A stretch of DNA of 64,000 nt from Desulfomicrobium baculatum DSM 4028 (GCF_000023225.1 NC_013173.1:2172501-2236500), one strand, 5' to 3'; shown: positions 9,848-19,021, numbered from the stretch's first letter. A program made the numbers and translations. Notes: generated from the sequence alone by a model not told the origin.

Positions 9848-9949
9848 GAAAATCCCGCAATGCCATTCTCCAAGGATGGACTTTTCCCCGTGCTTTGCCG
9901 ATGAATTTCCTCTTCGAGGCAAATCACCACCCAAAATCCGGAGCATTCC

Positions 9950-10444
9950 ATGGATGATATCCGCATCCGTCCCATCGGCGTCATCAATTCACCCTACACC
10001 GACAGGGCCAACATGCCCATCCAACCGTGCGGCGCGCGCGATGTGGCCGGCCGGATCGTGATAGAGGAAGCCCTGGCCCCCGGCCTCAAGGATCTTGAAG
10101 GATTTTCCCACATCTATCTGCTCTACCACTTCCACATGAGCACGGGGTTCGATTTAACCGTCGTCCCATTCATGGAACCGGCCGAGCGCGGGCTCTTTTC
10201 CACCCGCGCTCCCAGGCGCCCCAACCAGATCGGCCTGTCCATCGTGAGACTGGAGCGCATCGAAGGCAATACCCTGCACATCCTGGATGTGGATGTTCTG
10301 GATGGCACTCCGCTCCTGGACATCAAACCCTACTTCAAAACCTTCGACGCCTTCCCCGAAGCCATCTCCGGCTGGGCCGAAGCGCATCAGAACAAGGCAG
10401 GCCAGGTCCGCTCCGATACACGCTTTGTCAGCCCCAAGACGTAA
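9950..10444 (+). CDS. trmO: tRNA (N6-threonylcarbamoyladenosine(37)-N6)-methyltransferase TrmO (TsaA/YaeB family)
   Basis: Methylates t6A37 in certain tRNAs with S-adenosylmethionine. The 164-residue protein shows the VirR/TsaA fold features: RPIGVINSPYTDRANMPIQP at the N-terminus, LEGFSHIYLLYHFH, STRAPRRPNQIGLSIVRLER and the core DVDVLDGTPLLDIKPYF, which are the family's SAM-binding and catalytic segments. The length matches single-domain bacterial and archaeal TrmO proteins, which lack the extra C-terminal region of E. coli TrmO. The gene stands alone and converges on the coiled-coil gene. The family assignment is secure; methylation of tRNA is inferred from the family. Confidence 0.88.
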   Translation: MDDIRIRPIGVINSPYTDRANMPIQPCGARDVAGRIVIEEALAPGLKDLEGFSHIYLLYHFHMSTGFDLTVVPFMEPAERGLFSTRAPRRPNQIGLSIVRLERIEGNTLHILDVDVLDGTPLLDIKPYFKTFDAFPEAISGWAEAHQNKAGQVRSDTRFVSPKT

Positions 10445-10546
10445 TCAAGGGCATAGCGCCCGAGGGGAGCCGGGCATGCCTGCTCGCCTCTGCTTCCTGG
10501 AGAGTACGGCGCCCCCTGGCGTGGCAACGTCAATCACCCATCAGCT

Positions 10547-10870
10547 TCAATCCTTGTCTTTTTTACCGTCCTTGAATCCCTGCTCAAACGCGGCCTTTGC
10601 CTTGGAAAAGCTGTCCTTCCAGACGTGGAATGACTCTTCGAGCCCTTCTTTGATTTCATCCCAGGCGGACCCGCTGGCCTCCTGCACTACTTTCAATTTT
10701 GCCTCAACCTCATTACGTTTTTCCCTCAACTCCTCGACGTGCTCAAGGTAGCGAAGCTTCAAATCCGCCTGAGACTGATTCGCCTTTGCGGTCAATATGT
10801 CGATTTCGGCATTCCATTCATCAATTTTGGCCTTGAGTTTCTGCACATAGACATCTTTTTTTTCCGGCAT
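10547..10870 (-). CDS. Small coiled-coil protein
   Basis: A 107-residue charged, almost entirely helical protein. Residues about 8-75 show heptad-like spacing (KLKAKIDEWNAEIDILTAKA, LREKRNEVEAKLKVV), and the C-terminal part is amphipathic with a Lys/Asp-rich end. It has no signal peptide or Cys. Such proteins are common in Desulfovibrionales and proteobacteria as unassigned coiled-coil proteins. A purine-rich GAGGAGACG precedes ATG 10870. Function unknown. Confidence 0.75.
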   Translation of the reverse strand: MPEKKDVYVQKLKAKIDEWNAEIDILTAKANQSQADLKLRYLEHVEELREKRNEVEAKLKVVQEASGSAWDEIKEGLEESFHVWKDSFSKAKAAFEQGFKDGKKDKD

Positions 10871-11017
10871 GAGAATCGTCTCCTCGCAAAATTACGGATT
10901 ATGTGTGAGCAATGGTTAGGATTGACCTTTTTACCAAGGATAAATAATTTTGCCAAATTCTTCCGCGACTGTCCGCACGGTGCCATCCGGCGCCCATGCC
11001 CGCAACAAGGAGAAACA

Positions 11018-11959
11018 ATGGAGACATTGATCATCGGTGCCGGGGCGATGGGTGGCCTGTTCGCCACCCTGCTTGCTCCCGTGGTTCCGACACGCCTCTT
11101 CACCACCAATGCCGAACACGCCGAGGCCATCAATCTGGCCGGGCTCAGCCTCACCGGCATGGATGGCCGGGTCCGCCGCTCTGCGGCCAATGCGTTGACC
11201 GATCCACGGCAATACGGCCGCTGCGCCGACCTGATCATAATCTGCACCAAGGCCCGCTCGACAAGCCAGGCCGCGAGCATTGCCAGTCAGCTGTTGGCAA
11301 AGGACGGCCTGGTGCTGACCCTGCAAAACGGGCTCGGCAACCTCGAACTCATTCAGGCCGCAGTGGGCACCGCCCGCGCCGCCGCCGGCATCACCGCTCA
11401 AGCGGCCACCCTGCTCGGCCCCGGACAGGTCCGTCATGCCGGCAGCGGTCCGACCGTGCTGGCCGCAGGCCCCGGGCAGGCCAAAAAGATCGACGCCGTC
11501 GTAGCCGTGTTCAACCAGGCAGGCATCCCGACCAGTGTCACCAAAGATGGCGAGGCCCTGCTCTGGTCAAAACTCATCATCAACGTGGGGATCAACGCCT
11601 TGACCGCATTGCTGCGGGTCCCGAACGGCACGCTGGCCCAAATCTCCGAATGCGAGATCATCATGGCCCAGGCTGTGGCCGAGGCCGTAACCGTGGCCAC
11701 AGCCATGGGCGTCAGGCTACCCGATGAGGCTCCGCTCAATGGGGTCAGGCAGATTTGCGAGGTGACCAGCAGCAATCAGTCTTCCATGCTGCAGGACATC
11801 CTGAAAGGCAGGCCTTCCGAAATCGATGTCATCAATGGCGCCGTCGTCCGCAAAGGCGCCGAGAACGGTGTCCCCACTCCGGTCAACCAGATGCTGACGC
11901 AACTGATCAAGGCATTGGAAGCCACCTCCGCCCACCGGATCCCCCCCTCTTCCTCATGA
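11018..11959 (+). CDS. panE: 2-dehydropantoate 2-reductase (ApbA/PanE family)
   Basis: NADPH-dependent reduction of ketopantoate to pantoate in pantothenate/CoA synthesis. The protein has 313 residues. The N-terminal Rossmann motif is IIGAGAMGG, followed by LIIICTKARSTSQAA and the family's LTLQNGLGN segment. The C-terminal helical domain has the conserved lysine in ALLWSKLIINVGINALTALL and the substrate-binding NQSSMLQDILKGRPSEIDVI. The start is ATG 11018 because AAGGAGA lies at 11007-11013; the longer in-frame extension upstream is non-coding. A related ketoacid or opine reductase remains possible, as paralogs are frequent. Confidence 0.85.
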   Translation: METLIIGAGAMGGLFATLLAPVVPTRLFTTNAEHAEAINLAGLSLTGMDGRVRRSAANALTDPRQYGRCADLIIICTKARSTSQAASIASQLLAKDGLVLTLQNGLGNLELIQAAVGTARAAAGITAQAATLLGPGQVRHAGSGPTVLAAGPGQAKKIDAVVAVFNQAGIPTSVTKDGEALLWSKLIINVGINALTALLRVPNGTLAQISECEIIMAQAVAEAVTVATAMGVRLPDEAPLNGVRQICEVTSSNQSSMLQDILKGRPSEIDVINGAVVRKGAENGVPTPVNQMLTQLIKALEATSAHRIPPSSS

Positions 11960-12023
11960 AAGTGCACCCAAGTAAACCTCTGCTTTTGGGTAACGCCAAC
12001 TTTGAGATGTTTAAAATCAGCGC

Positions 12024-13955
12024 TCAGCCGCGAGGACGCACCAGAGGCAGCCTCGCTCCCGGAATCTCGGAGGCTTTGCCCAGGCGGGTTTCGTAGATGG
12101 CCGTGTAGGCCGCCACCTTTTCCACATAATTCCTGGTTTCGTTGAACGGAATGGTTTCCACCCAGACGTCGGCAGGCATGAGGCTTGACGGGAGCCAGCC
12201 TTTGACCCGGCTCTGCCCGGCATTGTAGGCGGCAGTGGCCAGGAAGGGGTGATTTTGCAGGTCGTCGAACTGCCTGCGCAGATAGGAGGTTCCGTAACGG
12301 ATGTTCCGCTCGGGCTGCAGCAGCAATATGGGGTGGGACAATTTTTCGCCGTGCCAACCCGCAATGCGCTTGCCTGTCTGCGGCATGATCTGCATCAATC
12401 CCAGGGCCCCGGCAGAAGATCCCACATCGGACATGAACAGGCTCTCCTGGCGCGTCAGACCGTAGACCAGGGCCGGGCTGAGGCCGGTGGCACTGGCCTC
12501 GGCAAAAACGATCTCACTGTGCGGCACGGGAAAACGCAGTTCCAGGTCTGTCATGTGACCGGCCGCGGCAGTGGCGACGATGGCCCGGTCATGCCAGCCA
12601 AGCCCATGCGCCCAGGCGGCTGCCGCTGCCAGTTCCTCGGCATCGAACCTGGGCTGCGCCTGCTGCCACTCCCGGCGGGCCGGGCCGTAGCGCTCCAGGG
12701 CGTAAAGCTCGGCGGCGCGCTGCAGGGCGGGCAGCTTCCCGACGCGGCGCACAGCATCGTCCGTAACGGCCAGCGGGATGTGCGGCACCACCATGGGCCT
12801 GCCCAGATGCCCCAGCGCCAGCATGGAGAAGTAATCCTGCCTCTCGGCCAGCGTTTCAAACACTACCAGCGCTTCCCTGTCCCGGCCATTCTCCTGCAGG
12901 GCGCGGCCCTGCCAATAGCGCCAGCGCGGTTCCTCCTTCTGGGTGACGCTGAGCCCATCCAGCATGTGGAGCGCCGCCCCCCAGTCCTGCTCGCGCAGAG
13001 CCGCGCGCACGGCCCACTCGCGCACGGAGTCGCTGCGAAGGTCTTGCGGGATGGACTCTACCCGCGCCACGGCGCCTGGTTCAAAGCGCAAGCACATGTA
13101 CAAAGCCGCATCGTTTTCAATGGCTGCAAAGCGCGCACGGTCCAGGCCATTGCGTCGCCGCAAAACATCCCATTCCTTAGCGGCACGGGACGCATCGGCC
13201 CGCGTCATCTTACGCATGCCGTGGGCGAGTATGGCGTCCATCCGGTCGTGGGTCACCGTGGTCCAGTCACGCTCCAGAATCAGGGCGGGGTTCTGGTCCA
13301 CCCGTAGCCAGTAATCGAGCCACTGCGCATCGGCCGGGGCCAGATGACGCCACAGATGGCGGGCCAGATTGGCCTGACCCCGCTGCATGGCCAGCTCAAT
13401 GCGCTGCCAGGTCAAGGCTCTGGTCAATCCGCCTTCCTTGATCCAGGCGTTGAACAGGGGGTCGCAGGATTTCGGGCGCGAGGAACCCGAAAGCCACAGT
13501 GACGCGGCCTGGTCCATGGCCTCGGACCGCCTGCCCGTGGCCAGCAGGGCCTGGCCGTAAAAGCATTGCAGATTTTCGTCGTTTTGCGGGCGATAGTCTT
13601 CCACAAACCGGCTCCACTGAGCATTTTTGGCAAGCAGGGCAAGCCAAGACCTGCGCAGCGCCTCGGCGGGCGGGGTGCCGTCGTGCTCGCGCAGAAAGGA
13701 ACGGACTTCCCCGGAGATGCCGAGCCCCATGCGTTTTTCCAGATCCTGCTGCGTCAGATAGGGCAGAAGCACGTAGTCGCCGAGCTCGGCACGCCTGGCC
13801 AGGTAGTCCTGACGCTGCCCCTTGCCCAGCGCCTCCTCGGCCTGGAGATAAATCCGGCGCCTGATTTCCGAGCCAAAAGCTTCGGACGGAGCGGAGATCA
13901 TGACGCCAAGGGCGGCCATGCACACGAAAACAAGAATGCGAGAGATGAAAACCAT
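12024..13955 (-). CDS. slt: Soluble lytic murein transglycosylase (Slt70-like)
   Basis: Periplasmic enzyme that cleaves the MurNAc-GlcNAc bond of peptidoglycan with 1,6-anhydro product formation. A protein of 643 residues with an N-terminal signal peptide (VFVCMAALGVMISAPSEAFG). A long helical superhelix follows (about residues 30-480). The C-terminal SLT domain carries the catalytic Glu in GLTRQESLF, then SSAGALGLMQIMPQTGKRIA and YNAGQSRVKGW. This is the full architecture of E. coli Slt70. ATG 13955 is chosen because AAGAAGGA precedes it and because it starts the signal peptide; the frame is open further upstream. Confidence 0.9.
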   Translation of the reverse strand: MVFISRILVFVCMAALGVMISAPSEAFGSEIRRRIYLQAEEALGKGQRQDYLARRAELGDYVLLPYLTQQDLEKRMGLGISGEVRSFLREHDGTPPAEALRRSWLALLAKNAQWSRFVEDYRPQNDENLQCFYGQALLATGRRSEAMDQAASLWLSGSSRPKSCDPLFNAWIKEGGLTRALTWQRIELAMQRGQANLARHLWRHLAPADAQWLDYWLRVDQNPALILERDWTTVTHDRMDAILAHGMRKMTRADASRAAKEWDVLRRRNGLDRARFAAIENDAALYMCLRFEPGAVARVESIPQDLRSDSVREWAVRAALREQDWGAALHMLDGLSVTQKEEPRWRYWQGRALQENGRDREALVVFETLAERQDYFSMLALGHLGRPMVVPHIPLAVTDDAVRRVGKLPALQRAAELYALERYGPARREWQQAQPRFDAEELAAAAAWAHGLGWHDRAIVATAAAGHMTDLELRFPVPHSEIVFAEASATGLSPALVYGLTRQESLFMSDVGSSAGALGLMQIMPQTGKRIAGWHGEKLSHPILLLQPERNIRYGTSYLRRQFDDLQNHPFLATAAYNAGQSRVKGWLPSSLMPADVWVETIPFNETRNYVEKVAAYTAIYETRLGKASEIPGARLPLVRPRG

Positions 13956-14087
13956 ATGTCCTTCTTGGAATTTTGTTCCATTCTGCCCGGGCGGCCCCAT
14001 GCTGGCAAGCCCGCCTGAGCAAAACGAGCCGTGTTTCAGGCAGACCGCCCGCAAAACTCTCACATAATGCCGCCCGTAGTCCCAAAA

Positions 14088-14112
14088 ACCGGGGGCGGTT
14101 TGCGCCCCCGTT
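14088..14112 (-). terminator. Rho-independent terminator of the ABC operon
   Basis: CGGGGGCG (14090-14097) pairs perfectly with CGCCCCCG (14103-14110) around a 5-nt loop, and extends by AAC/GTT. On the minus strand the stem is followed by GTTTTTGGG. It lies just beyond the stop of the ATPase gene. Confidence 0.75.
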
Positions 14113-14124
14113 GGTCATCCCGAT

Positions 14125-14802
14125 TCAGTCATGACAGATCACGCCATCCCGCACCCGCACAAGGGTGTCGGCCCGGGCGGCGATTTCGGCGCTGTGCGTG
14201 ACCAGGATGATGGTCTTGCCCTGGCGGACGAGATCCTCAAGCACGTTCAGCACCTCCGCCTCCGCCGCCGAGTCCAGGTTCCCCGTGGGTTCGTCCATGA
14301 GCAGCACCGGAGGGTCATTGGCCAGGGCCCGGGCAATGGCCACCCGCTGCTGCTGCCCGCCGGAGAGCTGCCCCGGCTTGGCATTTATCTTGTCCGAGAG
14401 TCCGACCAGTTCCAGCAGCTCCTCGGCCCGTTCTTTTTGCCGGGTTTCGGACGCAGCGGCCAGCATCAGGGCCATTTCCACATTCTCACGGGCCGTGAGG
14501 CTCTGCAGAAGATTGAAGAACTGGAACACGAACCCGATCTTGCGCGAGCGCAAAGCGGCCAGCTCACTGTCGCGAAGATCGAACATGTTCTGTCCGTCAA
14601 GCTGGACCCGGCCGCTGCTTGGCCGGTCCAGCCCCCCGAGCAGATGCATGAGGGTCGACTTGCCGTGCCCGGAGGGGCCGACGATGCAGGTCAGCCCGCC
14701 CCGCTCGATTTCAAGGTCCACGCCGCGCAGGGCCTGGGTCAGGCTTGCGCCCTGGCCATAGGTCTTGGTCAGACCCTGGGTTCTTATGATGGAATCATTC
14801 AT
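14125..14802 (-). CDS. ABC transporter ATP-binding protein (MacB/LolD type)
   Basis: A 225-residue nucleotide-binding domain: Walker [11 protein letters not shown]-loop FVFQFFNLL, signature [15 protein letters not shown], Walker [11 protein letters not shown]-loop THS. The sequence type matches the LolD/MacB/FtsE group that partners FtsX-like permeases. ATG 14802 overlaps the end of the upstream permease by 8 nt, which indicates translational coupling. It is the last gene of a five-gene leftward operon (17432 to 14125). Substrate unknown; the operon context suggests envelope lipoprotein, metal or thiol-related export. Confidence 0.9.
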   Translation of the reverse strand: MNDSIIRTQGLTKTYGQGASLTQALRGVDLEIERGGLTCIVGPSGHGKSTLMHLLGGLDRPSSGRVQLDGQNMFDLRDSELAALRSRKIGFVFQFFNLLQSLTARENVEMALMLAAASETRQKERAEELLELVGLSDKINAKPGQLSGGQQQRVAIARALANDPPVLLMDEPTGNLDSAAEAEVLNVLEDLVRQGKTIILVTHSAEIAARADTLVRVRDGVICHD

Positions 14803-15952
14803 AACTGATGGCCTCCACGGGTGAAAGTCTGGACGCGCGCCAGGCAGGATAGAGCCCGGAGAGCATGGCGATGAGCGTCGAAAAAAGCACCGCCCCGGCC
14901 AGCATGAGCGGGTCGATACCGCCTTGCGCGCCCTTGACGAAAGACGATGCCGCGTTCTGGCTGATGAGGGGAGTCGCGAGCATGGACGCCACCAGGCCCA
15001 GCGCGGCCCCGCCGATGCCGCCCAGCAGCCCGTAGATCCCGGATTCGAGCAGGAAGAGGCGAAAGATCGTTCCCCTGGTCGCGCCCATGGCCTGCAGGAT
15101 GCCGATCTCGCGCTTGCGCTCATAGGTTGCGGTCATCATGGTGTTGACGATCCCAAAAGCCGCCGCCAACACTGCCACAGCCGCGATGAGCTGCAGGGTC
15201 ACGCTGACCGTGCCCACGATGGACAGGACCGAGGCCAGCATCTGCTTGTCCGAGACCACGCCCAGACTCACCACATCCTTGATTTTCAGGGCATAGGCGT
15301 CGACCTCTTCCAAGTCATCCACCCGCACCGCCACGTACGAAACGCGGTCCTGCTGATCGTACAACCTCTGGGCCACCGGCAGGGACAGGAACACGGTCAG
15401 ATCGTCCTTGCCGCCTGTCTCTTCCAGTACCCCGAGCACCGGCAGGCGCGTCCCCCGGATCGTCACTTCCCCGCCCGGCTGCAGGGCGAACTGCCCGGCC
15501 ACGACCGAGCCGAGCAACGCGCCGTGTTCGTCAGGGGCGCTAAAGTAGCGTCCGGCAGAGACTCGCCACCCCTTGAACGGCAGGGACTCCTCGGTCGGAA
15601 CGCCCAGCACGGACACCGGACGGTTCTGGATGGCCGAACGCTCGGCCAGAAACGGAATGGCCGTCATGCCGGGGATTGCGCGGATGGCCGCGACTTCTTC
15701 TGCGGTGATGGTGGTCGGCAACTGTTCGCCGGTCAGGATCGAGACCTGCTCAAAGGCGCAGCTGCCCTTGGGGGTGACGACCAGGTTCGCGCCCAGAGCG
15801 GCGGATTCCTTCTTGATCTGCGCCGTGAGGCTTCCGCCAAGCGCCACGAAGGTCACAAAAGAGGCCATGCCGATGACTATGCCCAGCAGGGTGAAGACAA
15901 ACCGCCCCCGGCGGCGGACGATGTTCTTGAAAACGAGTTTGGCCGGGGTCAT
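14795..15952 (-). CDS. ABC transporter permease, FtsX/MacB-like
   Basis: A 385-residue permease with the four-helix MacB/FtsX topology. TM1 is near the N-terminus (FVFTLLGIVIGMASFVTFVA), followed by a large extracytoplasmic MacB_PCD domain (about 45-250). Three C-terminal segments follow, with the conserved YERKREIGILQAMGATRGTI cytoplasmic loop. It ends [13 protein letters not shown], the typical family C-terminus. It starts with a 4-nt ATGA overlap with the upstream lipoprotein gene and overlaps the ATPase by 8 nt. It should form the transmembrane part of a mechanotransmission-type ABC system. Confidence 0.88.
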   Translation of the reverse strand: MTPAKLVFKNIVRRRGRFVFTLLGIVIGMASFVTFVALGGSLTAQIKKESAALGANLVVTPKGSCAFEQVSILTGEQLPTTITAEEVAAIRAIPGMTAIPFLAERSAIQNRPVSVLGVPTEESLPFKGWRVSAGRYFSAPDEHGALLGSVVAGQFALQPGGEVTIRGTRLPVLGVLEETGGKDDLTVFLSLPVAQRLYDQQDRVSYVAVRVDDLEEVDAYALKIKDVVSLGVVSDKQMLASVLSIVGTVSVTLQLIAAVAVLAAAFGIVNTMMTATYERKREIGILQAMGATRGTIFRLFLLESGIYGLLGGIGGAALGLVASMLATPLISQNAASSFVKGAQGGIDPLMLAGAVLFSTLIAMLSGLYPAWRASRLSPVEAISYE

Positions 15953-16335
15953 TTGAAGGCCTCCAGATTGTGCCGCGCCAGGATCTGCAACGCTTCCGCC
16001 TTGAACAGGTAGCCCGACGCGTCCTTGACCATAACTCCTGTGACCCTGACTTCATCGCCAATGGCGGGCCGCGTGTCGCCGAGCCTGACCGGAAGGAGCA
16101 CCTTGGTGCAGCCCGGGCTTGCACACTTCAATTCGCCCAAATCCATGATGCCCATGACGTTTGGATCCGAGCTGGAATAGGCATAGGCGATCCCGATGAC
16201 ATCCATGGATCCGCTGAAGGCGCCGGGATCGGACACCAACTGGCCGACCCCCAGAGGCGGATTGTTTTTTTCACAACCCGTGACGAACAGGGCCATGACG
16301 ACAAGCAAAATCCCGCAAAACGTGACAATGCGCAT
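15949..16335 (-). CDS. Small lipoprotein, OB-fold-like
   Basis: A 128-residue exported protein. The signal peptide ends in the lipobox VTGC (Cys about 20). The mature part is a single beta-rich domain with an OB-fold look (GSMDVIGIAYAY, IGDEVRVTGVMVKDASGYLF). A CxxxxC pair in KCASPGCTKVLLP could bind a metal or form a disulfide. It is translationally coupled to the permease by an ATGA overlap, so it probably works with the ABC transporter on the periplasmic side. No named family recognised. Confidence 0.75.
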   Translation of the reverse strand: MRIVTFCGILLVVMALFVTGCEKNNPPLGVGQLVSDPGAFSGSMDVIGIAYAYSSSDPNVMGIMDLGELKCASPGCTKVLLPVRLGDTRPAIGDEVRVTGVMVKDASGYLFKAEALQILARHNLEAFK

Positions 16336-16423
16336 GAATTCACTCCTGAAGAGAAAAGGAAAAACGATCGCCGGAACGCGCCACAGCGCGCATCGGCGGC
16401 CTCGAAAAAAGGGGGCTAGCGGA

Positions 16424-16771
16424 TCAGATGAACTCAGGAGGGAATTCGGCGGCGCGCAGGAACGGGTCCGGCGCAGCCAGGGCGAGTTGCCACTCGAAGC
16501 GGCTCGCGGTGCGGCTGACGGTCACGGGGAAGCCCTGTTCGGGGAGAAAGGAAAGAAAGCCGGTAATCATCCCGCAAACCGAATCTGCGCACTCACTCGT
16601 CGCGGCAGCGGATTCGGGGGGACATTCCTCGCTGCAACAGGCCTTTTCCAGCCCGTGCAGAAAAATCACAGTGGATACGGAAACAGACATGAGCATGAAC
16701 GCAAGCAGCGGCACCAAGGCGACCCCAAGCAGGCGACTTTGCAACATGGTTCTGTGTCCGCGGTGGTTCAT
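16424..16771 (-). CDS. Small membrane-anchored Cys-containing protein
   Basis: About 115 residues: a basic N-terminus, one hydrophobic segment (LGVALVPLLAFMLMSVSVST), then a short extracytoplasmic region with clustered cysteines (ACCSEECP, ECADSVCGM), then an unremarkable tail ending in FPPEFI. The start is uncertain: ATG 16771 and ATG 16747 both lack a strong ribosome-binding site, and the former overlaps the TPR gene end. The position between TPR and lipoprotein genes suggests a function in the same operon. No family recognised. The Cys cluster may bind metal or form disulfides. Confidence 0.55.
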   Translation of the reverse strand: MNHRGHRTMLQSRLLGVALVPLLAFMLMSVSVSTVIFLHGLEKACCSEECPPESAAATSECADSVCGMITGFLSFLPEQGFPVTVSRTASRFEWQLALAAPDPFLRAAEFPPEFI

Positions 16772-16787
16772 GGATTCACGTCGCGGG

Positions 16788-17432
16788 TCAGTTGGCGGGG
16801 TTGCTGAGTGGCGCAAGGAGCTTCTGTTCCCCGCCGCTCGCGCCCGGTGCCTTTCCGGTCATCTCGCGCAGGACCTCAGCGATGGGCGTGCCGTTGGCGT
16901 TCACCGCCTGCGGATTTATGCGCACCAGATCCTGCCAGGCCGCGATGGCTCCTTCCCTGTCGCCAAGGTCGTAGAGCAGCACGATACCGGTGTTCATGCG
17001 CGCAGTTTCGTGCCGGGGATCCGCGGCGATGGCCTTGGCAAAGGCATCCAGGGCCTTCTGAAATTCACCCAAAGAGCGGTGCATGACGCCCATATCGGTC
17101 AGCACGTTGGGATTGCCCGGACTGAGTTCCAGGGACCGGCTGTAGGCCTCGATGGATTTGGCGGGCTGGCTCGTGTCGAAGTAGAGATTGCCCAGGGTGA
17201 TCCAGGCGTTCACGTCCTGCGGGTTCAAGAGGACGCGATCGGAATAGACCTTGATCTGGGCGAGCATGTCATTGCCCTGGGACTGGGCCGGGGCTTCACT
17301 CTGTCCTTTGGTGGAATGAAAGGCCGTGCTGAAGGCGACGCCGATGAGCGCCCCCGCCATCAGGATCACAATCCCGTAAACCAGGGCATTGTTCTTTTTG
17401 CCGGCCTGCTGTTTGGGCGATGATTTCGCCAT
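16788..17432 (-). CDS. Membrane-anchored tetratricopeptide repeat protein
   Basis: A 214-residue protein with a short basic cytoplasmic N-terminus, one membrane anchor (ALVYGIVILMAGALIGVAF), then three or four TPR units from about residue 60 to 170 (AWITLGNLYFDTSQPAKSIE, VLTDMGVMHRSLGEFQKALD, ARMNTGIVLLYDLGDREGAI). The overall build resembles CcmI/NrfG-type TPR scaffolds. It is the first gene of the ABC operon and AAGGAGG precedes its ATG. It probably scaffolds envelope partners of the transporter. Confidence 0.82.
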   Translation of the reverse strand: MAKSSPKQQAGKKNNALVYGIVILMAGALIGVAFSTAFHSTKGQSEAPAQSQGNDMLAQIKVYSDRVLLNPQDVNAWITLGNLYFDTSQPAKSIEAYSRSLELSPGNPNVLTDMGVMHRSLGEFQKALDAFAKAIAADPRHETARMNTGIVLLYDLGDREGAIAAWQDLVRINPQAVNANGTPIAEVLREMTGKAPGASGGEQKLLAPLSNPAN

Positions 17433-17788
17433 ACATCCTCCTTGTCTGAATCTGAAATTGTCGCCCGGATCCGGGCAGCACGGCCCGGACTACCCGGACC
17501 GCACCGGAGCCACAAGCAAGCTTCGGACCAGCCAGAGGCACCGTCACGTCCGCAAATCCACAATCAAACGCTCAGAAAAAACATGAAATTTGCACATCAT
17601 GTGCACAACCATGTGACCATAGCTGCACATCACCGTACACTCTGCGTCGCAAACCACTTGAAACACTGTCACCAAAAAAAGAATGCCCCGTACGGAGGAA
17701 AGCGGTTCGACAGATTTTACGCGTTGCGGTAGATGCCTTGCATCACGAGCCCCGCACGCCACAATTCCCGAAAAAATTCGGAGCGCCC
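17433..17788. other. Divergent intergenic region with short inverted repeat
   Basis: About 350 bases between the TPR gene (leftward) and the RelA-like gene (rightward). It contains the inverted repeat TGCACAT-c-ATGTGCA (17591-17605) plus further copies of the GCACAT/ATGTG core at about 17611 and 17624. These may be operator half-sites for a dimeric regulator. No gene accepted. Confidence 0.45.
17591..17605. promoter_or_regulatory. Inverted repeat, possible operator
   Basis: TGCACAT (17591-17597) and ATGTGCA (17599-17605) are perfect complements separated by one base, in a divergent promoter region. The binding protein is unknown. Confidence 0.4.
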
Positions 17789-19021
17789 ATGTACCTGACC
17801 GCCATGACCCATCGGGACGAACTCTTTGATCTGACCATGCGCTGGATGAACGACGACTTCCACCCTGAAGACGGGGAAACCCTGACCCGGATATTCGTCT
17901 ATGAAAGCGCCATCTCCGCCCTGATCATCGAACGCGTCCTGCGCCTGCTCGGCAAATTCCGGGACGCCCCGCTCAACGCGCGGCGGGTCCGCTTCAAGCA
18001 TGAGCTGCGCGAGAACATCCTCGCGCACCTTGGAGTGCACACGTCACGAGTGGATGAGCTGACGCAGAATTTCCGCGACAACCCCACATATTTTTTTCCT
18101 TTCCTGCCCGTGGACGCCCTGGTCATCACCGATGACGCGACCCGGCTGATGGCCCTGGGACGCGTCAAACGGATGGCCCGCGTCGCGGAAAAAGTGTCCT
18201 TTCGTCTGGTGGAGGCGCTCTTCAAGGAAATCCAGGCCAAGGCGAGAAGTTTTGCCCAGCAGCGGGCCGCGCAGGCCGGAGTGCCGCTGGACGCGTTTGT
18301 CAGTTCGGACGAGGCGATGCAGGACGATTTCGTGCAGGCCGAGGAAGCCGTGGCCCACAGCTTCAAGGACAAAACCATCCACATCGGGGCCGAAGCCCTG
18401 ACCATAAACGACATCCTCGGCTTCAAAATCATCGCCCCGCAGGAAACCCTCGACCGTCTCCCGTCCATATTGGGCGGCGAACCGGGGGTGAACGTGGCGG
18501 AAATCCAGGAACACAGCGGCAACTACAACGCCGTAAACCTGCTGCTGGACCTCGAGCTTCCGCCTGCGGACACGTTGGCCGCGCGCCTGCGCGACATGGA
18601 CTGGAGCATGGCCGGTCAGCGCGGACTGGACCCGGACGATGTCCAGCTTAATATCGGGAACTACGTGATGGAAGGGGCGGGTTCGGTCAGGATCGAACTT
18701 ATCCTGACCACCCCGGAGGAACTGATGGAAGCGGAATTCGGCCGCTCAATCCACGAACTGCGCATCCTGCGACTGCGGCAAAGGCAGGCGTACTGCGGCC
18801 CTCTCGGGCAAAACGCGGGATATCTGATCGAGTACATGCTCACCCTGGCCGCATCGCCCACGGTCCGCATTCCGGAAATACCGGTCAAGATGTACGGACG
18901 CTATCTGCCCGAAGAAATCGAGGCCTTGAAATCCGCCCTGCGCGGCAATGCCTTTGATGAAGGTCTGCTTGGCACGTTCTGCATGCGCCAGGGAACATGC
19001 GAAACGACAGGGGACGATTAG
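17789..19021 (+). CDS. Protein with distant resemblance to RelA/SpoT synthetase domain
   Basis: About 410 residues, soluble. The N-terminal 200 residues are helical and charged. From about 190 the order of motifs resembles a (p)ppGpp synthetase: Lys-containing VAHSFKDKTIH, then INDILGFKII (compare DxxGxR), then HSGNYNAVNLLLDLE (compare NGYxSLHT), then RIELILTTPEELMEAEFGRSIHEL (compare VExQIRTxxM...AExGxxAH). Several catalytic positions differ: Lys for Arg after DxxG, and the ExQIR motif is ELILT. It may therefore be an inactive or altered nucleotidyltransferase. ATG 17789 is preceded by CGGAG; a TTG further upstream (17738) is not supported. Function unknown. Confidence 0.7.
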   Translation: MYLTAMTHRDELFDLTMRWMNDDFHPEDGETLTRIFVYESAISALIIERVLRLLGKFRDAPLNARRVRFKHELRENILAHLGVHTSRVDELTQNFRDNPTYFFPFLPVDALVITDDATRLMALGRVKRMARVAEKVSFRLVEALFKEIQAKARSFAQQRAAQAGVPLDAFVSSDEAMQDDFVQAEEAVAHSFKDKTIHIGAEALTINDILGFKIIAPQETLDRLPSILGGEPGVNVAEIQEHSGNYNAVNLLLDLELPPADTLAARLRDMDWSMAGQRGLDPDDVQLNIGNYVMEGAGSVRIELILTTPEELMEAEFGRSIHELRILRLRQRQAYCGPLGQNAGYLIEYMLTLAASPTVRIPEIPVKMYGRYLPEEIEALKSALRGNAFDEGLLGTFCMRQGTCETTGDD

